Below, piece after piece: positions 54,200 through 58,583 of a stretch of 58,583 nucleotides of DNA (the stretch's first letter is position 1; every line of letters starts with the position of its first letter). The stretch covers positions 1 to 58,583 of the forward strand of contig NZ_JACHWP010000008.1 in NCBI RefSeq assembly GCF_014191425.1, written 5' to 3'. Position numbers and translations under genes: made by a program. The notes beneath the pieces are model-generated. The model saw only the letters and a program-made list of their open reading frames with translations, did not search any database and had not been told where the DNA came from. The DNA is from Helcobacillus massiliensis. Its GTDB lineage: Bacteria > Actinomycetota > Actinomycetes > Actinomycetales > Dermabacteraceae.

Positions 54200-56362
54200 A
54201 TGACCGCCACCGCTGACGCCCCCGGCCGCCCGGACACCGCACCGATCGTCCCCTCCTACGTGCAGGGCCGGTGGTGGACGCCCGCCGATGCCGGCGTGCA
54301 GGATCCGTCGGCCGCTGACGTCCACGACGCCTCCACCGGGCACCTGATCCGCCGCGTCTCCGCCGACGGCCTCGACCTCGCCGCCGTGGTCGAGTACGCG
54401 CGCACCACGGGCCGCGCCGGCATCCAGGCGATGACGTTCCATGAGCGGGCGCTCGCGCTGAAGCACCTCGCACTGTTCCTCACCGACCGCAAGCAGGGCA
54501 TGTACGAGCTGGCCGCCGCCACGGGCGCAACGAAGCGGGACAACTTCGTGGACATCGACGGCGGCATCGGCGTGCTGTTCACCTACGGGTCGAAGGGGCG
54601 GCGGGAGATGCCGAACTCGACCGTGATGATCGACGGCCCGTTCGAGCCGATCGCGAAGGACGGCTCGTTCGGCGGCGAACACGTGTTCACGTCCATCCCC
54701 GGGGTGGCTGCGCAGATCAACGCATTCAACTTCCCGGTATGGGGCATGCTGGAGAAGTTCGCGCCGGCGTTCCTCGCGGGCCTGCCGTCGATCGTGAAGC
54801 CGGCGACGCCGACGGCCTACGTCACCGAGGCGTGCGTGCGGCTGATGGTGGAGTCAGGGATCCTGCCGGAGGGGTCGATCCAGCTGATCTCCGGGTCGGC
54901 GCGCACCCTGCAGGACCACCTGGACTACCGTGACGCGCTCGCGTTCACCGGCTCCGCGAGCACCGCGGACCTGCTGCGCTCGCACCCGTCGGTCCAGCAC
55001 GGCGGGCTGCGGTTCACTGCGGAGGCGGACTCCCTGAACGCCGCGATCCTCGGCCCGGACGCCGCACCCGACACCCCGGAGTTCGAGGCGTTCGTGAAGT
55101 CGGTGTTCGCGGAGATGACGGCGAAGGCCGGCCAGAAGTGCACTGCGATCCGCCGCATCATCGTGCCTGCGGCGGTGGCGGAGGACTTCACGGCGGCGCT
55201 GCGGGACCGGCTCGATTCCCGCGTGGTGGTGGGCGATCCGCGCGAGGAGGCCACCACGATGGGGCCTCTGGCGTCGCTCGAGCAGTTGGCGGACGTGCGC
55301 GGCGCCATCGCGTCGATGGTAACGGCGGGCGGCCGCGCCGTCATCGGCAATGCGGAGGCGGCCGACGGGGCTCGCATCGGGGAGGCAGCCGGAGGAAGCG
55401 CCGCGCAGACCGGCGCGTTCATGGAGCCCGTGCTGCTCGCCTGGGACGATCCGCGCTGCGAGGCCGCGCACACCATTGAGGCGTTCGGCCCCGTCTCCTC
55501 CCTCTTCACCTACGACACGCTCGAGGAGGCCGTGGAGCTTGCGGCGCTCGGCCGCGGCTCCCTCGTGGCGACGGTCTGCACCAACGACCCGGAGGCGGTG
55601 CGCACGCTCGCGCTCGGCATCGCCGGGCACCACGGCCGCATCCACCTGCTCAACCGGGACGACGCCCGCACCTCCACCGGTCACGGGTCCCCGCTCCCCC
55701 ACTTCACGCACGGCGGGCCGGGCCGCGCCGGCGGCGGCGAGGAGCTCGGCGGCATCCGCGCGGTCAAGCACTACATGCAGCGCTCCGCGATCCAGGGATC
55801 CCCCGATCAGCTCACCGCCGTCACGGGCGTGTGGCACGCCGGGGCCCGTCGGATCATCGCCGGCTGCGAGAAGTTTGGCGCCTCGGCCGACGCCGTCCAC
55901 CCGTTCCGCCGCGCCCTGGACACCCTGCGTGTGGGTCATGCCTTCGCCTCCGACCTGCGCACGGTCCGAGCCGAGGACATCGCGGAGTTCGCGGAGTCCA
56001 CCGGGGACGTGTTCTATGCGCACACGAACCCGGAGGCTGCGGCGGCGAACGAGTTCTTCCCGGGGATCGTGGCGCACGGGTACCTGCTGGTGTCGTGGGC
56101 GGCGGGCCTGTTCGTGGCGCCGGGGCGCTCCCCCGTGCTCGCGAACTACGGGCTGGAGAACCTGCGGTTCATCACCCCCGTCGCCGAGGGCGACTCCGTG
56201 CGGGTCATGCTCACGGCCAAGGAGATCCGACCCCGCGTGGACGCCGACTACGGCGAAGTGGTGTGGGACGCGGTCCTCTACAACCAGGACGAGGAGATCG
56301 TCGCGACCTACGACGTCCTCACCCTGGTGGCGAAGGAGGAGTCCCAGGCCCTCGGCGGGTGA
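54200..56362 (+). CDS. paaZ: Bifunctional oxepin-CoA hydrolase/3-oxo-5,6-dehydrosuberyl-CoA semialdehyde dehydrogenase
   Basis: 720 residues. The N-terminal aldehyde dehydrogenase has Glu275 (TAEADSLN) and Cys314 (AGQKCTAI); the C-terminal MaoC-like hydratase has Asp603 and His608 (GDVFYAHTNP), the same five-residue spacing as E. coli PaaZ, plus FFPGIVAHGYLLVSWAAG. It opens the oxepin ring and oxidises the resulting aldehyde. GAAAGGA before the ATG. Confidence 0.96.
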   Translation: MTATADAPGRPDTAPIVPSYVQGRWWTPADAGVQDPSAADVHDASTGHLIRRVSADGLDLAAVVEYARTTGRAGIQAMTFHERALALKHLALFLTDRKQGMYELAAATGATKRDNFVDIDGGIGVLFTYGSKGRREMPNSTVMIDGPFEPIAKDGSFGGEHVFTSIPGVAAQINAFNFPVWGMLEKFAPAFLAGLPSIVKPATPTAYVTEACVRLMVESGILPEGSIQLISGSARTLQDHLDYRDALAFTGSASTADLLRSHPSVQHGGLRFTAEADSLNAAILGPDAAPDTPEFEAFVKSVFAEMTAKAGQKCTAIRRIIVPAAVAEDFTAALRDRLDSRVVVGDPREEATTMGPLASLEQLADVRGAIASMVTAGGRAVIGNAEAADGARIGEAAGGSAAQTGAFMEPVLLAWDDPRCEAAHTIEAFGPVSSLFTYDTLEEAVELAALGRGSLVATVCTNDPEAVRTLALGIAGHHGRIHLLNRDDARTSTGHGSPLPHFTHGGPGRAGGGEELGGIRAVKHYMQRSAIQGSPDQLTAVTGVWHAGARRIIAGCEKFGASADAVHPFRRALDTLRVGHAFASDLRTVRAEDIAEFAESTGDVFYAHTNPEAAAANEFFPGIVAHGYLLVSWAAGLFVAPGRSPVLANYGLENLRFITPVAEGDSVRVMLTAKEIRPRVDADYGEVVWDAVLYNQDEEIVATYDVLTLVAKEESQALGG

Positions 56363-56389
56363 CGCGGGTGCGGTCCGTCGGGCTCCGGT

Positions 56390-57052
56390 CTACATGAACA
56401 GCCGCACCCAGGCGTCTGCGCCGAGCCAGATCCCGACGATGGCGGCGATCCACAGCAGGGTGACATCGGCCTGGCGGCTGAACCACTGCGCGAACCTGTC
56501 GAGCTGAGCCTCTGCGCGCTGCCCCAGCCGTGCGCGCAGCACGACAAGAACGAGCGCCGGGACCACCATCAGCAGGCAGTACCCGGCCAGGATCAGCAGC
56601 CTGCCCGGCAGTCCCACATCCATCTGGCCGATGATGCCCGTCGCCGCCAGGTACGGGAGCATGCTCGCAACCTCGATCAGCCCTGCCCCCAGGGCGAGAC
56701 TCATCATCACCGGGACGGGCAGATCCCGATCGAGGCGGCGCCGCCACTTGCGCGCTGACGCCTCCGGGTCCGGGGTCCGGCTGAAGATCCCCCACGCCGC
56801 GAGCGCGATGCCCACGATCAGTTGTCCCCACAGCACCGGTTGGGCGTCCCAGATCCCGTCGGCCTCCACGATCATGGAGATGCCCGCCAGCAGTGCGATG
56901 CCGACCAGGAAGTAGAACGCGGTGATCACCGCGAGGTAGGCGAGCAGCGGTGCGAGGCGGGGACGGGGCCGCGCCAGGTAGAGCAGCGGGATGAGGAGTG
57001 TGCCGGTGCTGGTGGCGTCGATGAGGGCAAGGCCGATGAGGGGGAGGATCAT
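56390..57052 (-). CDS. GAP/Sap-family membrane protein
   Basis: 220 residues, six membrane segments. IGLALIDATSTGTLLIPLLYLA matches the Sap/GAP family (SfLAP), whose mycobacterial members help move surface lipids. AGGA six bases before the ATG. Divergent from a TetR gene across a 71-bp palindromic operator, so it is the likely target. Confidence 0.75.
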   Translation of the reverse strand: MILPLIGLALIDATSTGTLLIPLLYLARPRPRLAPLLAYLAVITAFYFLVGIALLAGISMIVEADGIWDAQPVLWGQLIVGIALAAWGIFSRTPDPEASARKWRRRLDRDLPVPVMMSLALGAGLIEVASMLPYLAATGIIGQMDVGLPGRLLILAGYCLLMVVPALVLVVLRARLGQRAEAQLDRFAQWFSRQADVTLLWIAAIVGIWLGADAWVRLFM

Positions 57053-57060
57053 GCGCCGTC

Positions 57061-57114
57061 CTAGAACGATCGTGCTGAAACAAGCGCCAGACTAATACAG
57101 CACAGGCGTGCTAG
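57061..57114. promoter_or_regulatory. Inverted repeat between GAP-family and TetR genes
   Basis: ctagaacgatcgtgctg (57061-57077) and cagcacaggcgtgctag (57098-57114) pair at 13 of 17 positions. Confidence 0.65.
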
Positions 57115-57123
57115 AAAAGGGGC

Positions 57124-57732
57124 ATGCCGAAGATCGTCGACCACGACCAGCGGCGGTCCGAGATCGCCGATGCCACCATTCGCGTCATCGCCCGAGACGG
57201 CATCCAGCGAACCAGCGTGCGCGCCGTCCTCGCTGAAACAGGGATGTCCAGCGGGGCGCTGCGGCACTACTTCCCCTCGCATACTGACCTTCTGCGGTTT
57301 GCGAGCATCCACCTCAATGCGCGCAGCGAAGGGCGCGTCCGTACCGCTCGCCTCGCTGGGCACCGCTCGCCCGCCGATCAGGTGATCGCGATGTGCGAGG
57401 CGCTGCTGCCGCTGGACGAGCCCCGGCGTGAGGACATCCGCGCGTACGCGCAGCTCGCCGCACTGGACGGCGCCGACGCCCAGTACCGGGCAGACGCGGC
57501 GCCCGGGGTGGGCCGACTGGCGAGGATCTGCGTGGAGCTGCTGGACCCGTCGGGGCGGCTTCCCGAGGACCGCCGACGGATCCTCGCCGACCGCCTGCAC
57601 TGGGCGCTGGACGGGATCGCCGCGCAGGAGGTCCTGTTCCCCGGCCACATGAATGCCGCCACAATGAGAAGCGCCCTGCGCGAAGTCATCGAGGACCTGG
57701 TTCGGGAGATCGAGGCTGCGGCCGCACGCTGA
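57124..57732 (+). CDS. TetR-family regulator (BetI-like N-terminus)
   Basis: 202 residues. IADATIRVIARDGIQRTSVRA / VLAETGMSSGALRHYFPSHTDL is the TetR HTH, BetI-like in pattern. Probably represses itself and the divergent GAP-family gene. GAAAAGGGGC directly before the ATG. Confidence 0.88.
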   Translation: MPKIVDHDQRRSEIADATIRVIARDGIQRTSVRAVLAETGMSSGALRHYFPSHTDLLRFASIHLNARSEGRVRTARLAGHRSPADQVIAMCEALLPLDEPRREDIRAYAQLAALDGADAQYRADAAPGVGRLARICVELLDPSGRLPEDRRRILADRLHWALDGIAAQEVLFPGHMNAATMRSALREVIEDLVREIEAAAAR

Positions 57733-57828
57733 CCGCGGCAGGGCCCGCCCGCACCCTGACCCGACAGGGCCGCCCGTGCACGCTCGCCCCTGCCTGGGCC
57801 CACCATCGGCGCTCGGCCCCGCCCGGGC

Positions 57829-58488
57829 CTACCGCCCGCGCAGGCCGTGCATCGCCATCGCCACCACCAGGTCGGCGACGGCGTCGGCGTCGAGCGGGCC
57901 GCCGGGGCGGTACCACTCGGTGATCGAGTTGATCATGCCGAACAGCAGGCGGGTCGCGATGCGCGGGTTGATCCCGTCGGCCAGCTCCCCATCGGCGGCG
58001 CAGGCTTCAACGAGTGCGGTGACCTCACGGTCGAACGCACGACGCCGCTCCATGGCTTCGCGCTCCAACGGGGTGTTGCCGCGCAGGCGCAGCAGGAGGG
58101 TGACGCTGGGCAGTTCTTCGATGAGGGCGAGGGCGGTGGCGTGCACCACCGCTTCGACCCGCTGACCTGCGGTTGCGTTATCCGGGACGTGGGGCGGCCG
58201 ACCGGCTTCGAGGGACTGTTCGAGGGCGTGGAGGGCGCGATCGAGGGGGATGCGCAGGAGCGCTTCCTTGCTGGCGACGTGATGGTAGATCGCCGACTTG
58301 GTGAGCCCGAGCTCCGAGGCGAGCATGCCGATGCTGGTGGCCTCGTACCCGTGGCGGGTGAAGAGGTCGGTGGCCACGCGCACGATCTCGTCCTGGTCGT
58401 AGCCCGGACGGCCCCGGCGGGCACCCGCGCGCGGCGTCCGGGGAGCGGCGGCGGGCTCGAGAGCAGCGCGGTCGGTGGTGTCAGTCAT
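57829..58488 (-). CDS. paaR: TetR-family regulator, probable PaaR
   Basis: 219 residues. HTH VATDLFTRHGYEATSIGMLA / SELGLTKSAIYHHVASKEALL; C-terminal domain as in actinobacterial PaaR-type regulators. It ends the paa island and has a PaaR-like half-site before its own start, so it is the best candidate for the repressor that phenylacetyl-CoA releases (inference). GAAGG three bases before the ATG; a TAGGCT -10-like box lies upstream of the operator. Confidence 0.75.
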   Translation of the reverse strand: MTDTTDRAALEPAAAPRTPRAGARRGRPGYDQDEIVRVATDLFTRHGYEATSIGMLASELGLTKSAIYHHVASKEALLRIPLDRALHALEQSLEAGRPPHVPDNATAGQRVEAVVHATALALIEELPSVTLLLRLRGNTPLEREAMERRRAFDREVTALVEACAADGELADGINPRIATRLLFGMINSITEWYRPGGPLDADAVADLVVAMAMHGLRGR

Positions 58489-58513
58489 GGGCCTTCACGG
58501 GTGTCGGAGCTGG

Positions 58514-58529
58514 CCGGTCGTTCGTTCAG
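58514..58529. promoter_or_regulatory. Imperfect PaaR-like operator before paaR
   Basis: ccggtcgttcgttcag keeps the right half CGTTCAG exactly and 4 of 7 positions on the left; suggests weak autoregulation. Confidence 0.55.
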
Positions 58530-58583
58530 GAATCGGCTGTTCCCAGCCTAGCGCCCCCGAGGCTCGGTGACCTGGGACTTTGC

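Overview
The window is about 70 % G+C, with tightly packed genes, many ATGA/TGATG stop-start overlaps, a class-E-type LAxTG surface protein and several likely leaderless transcripts. This fits a high-G+C Actinomycetota, probably of the Micrococcales; I cannot name the genus. No rRNA, tRNA, transposase or CRISPR array was found.

Region 1 (1-6.5 kb) is the edge of an integrative conjugative element: the C-terminal part of a MobF/TraA-type relaxase, a DprA/Smf-like protein, a small membrane protein typical of such elements, a 1123-residue Mrr-like nuclease-NACHT NTPase (probable anti-phage cargo) and a small double-HTH protein. Its G+C looks lower, and the nonamer GCCGACGGG, very common elsewhere in the window, is absent here.

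Region 2 (6.5-33.5 kb) is chromosomal: a membrane protein, a Nudix hydrolase, a DMT permease with a SorC regulator, a large lamin-tail-domain surface protein, a SUKH-like protein, a truncated nucleotidyltransferase, a HicA-like-domain protein, a lipoprotein, an rRNA uracil methyltransferase with asparaginase, fadB, a molybdate ABC transporter with its regulator, a VapBC-type toxin-antitoxin pair, a fadA/acyl-CoA dehydrogenase operon, a GH15-like protein, a TehB-like methyltransferase, pdxH and an arsRCB operon.

Region 3 (33.5-58.6 kb) is a complete phenylethylamine/phenylacetate catabolic island. TynA (copper amine oxidase), an APC permease and a FeaR-like AraC regulator handle the amine; an aldehyde dehydrogenase probably oxidises phenylacetaldehyde; PaaK makes phenylacetyl-CoA; PaaABCDE epoxidise the ring; PaaG-like, PaaZ, PaaF, PaaH and PaaJ complete isomerisation, ring opening and beta-oxidation; two thioesterases (PaaI and a relative) rescue CoA. 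A TetR protein at the right end is the likely PaaR: 16-bp palindromes related to CTGAACG-NN-CGTTCAG lie before paaI, paaA, tynA, paaJ, paaZ and (weaker) the regulator itself. CRP/GlxR-like sites sit beside three of these promoters.

The least expected structures are non-coding. Three families of 56-57 bp palindromes recur in intergenic spaces. A 140-bp duplication of the aldehyde dehydrogenase promoter and first codons flanks an 807-bp insert carrying a small secreted four-Cys protein, fused in frame to the captured start, and a second small gene. Two fad promoters share a 22-bp operator-like palindrome.
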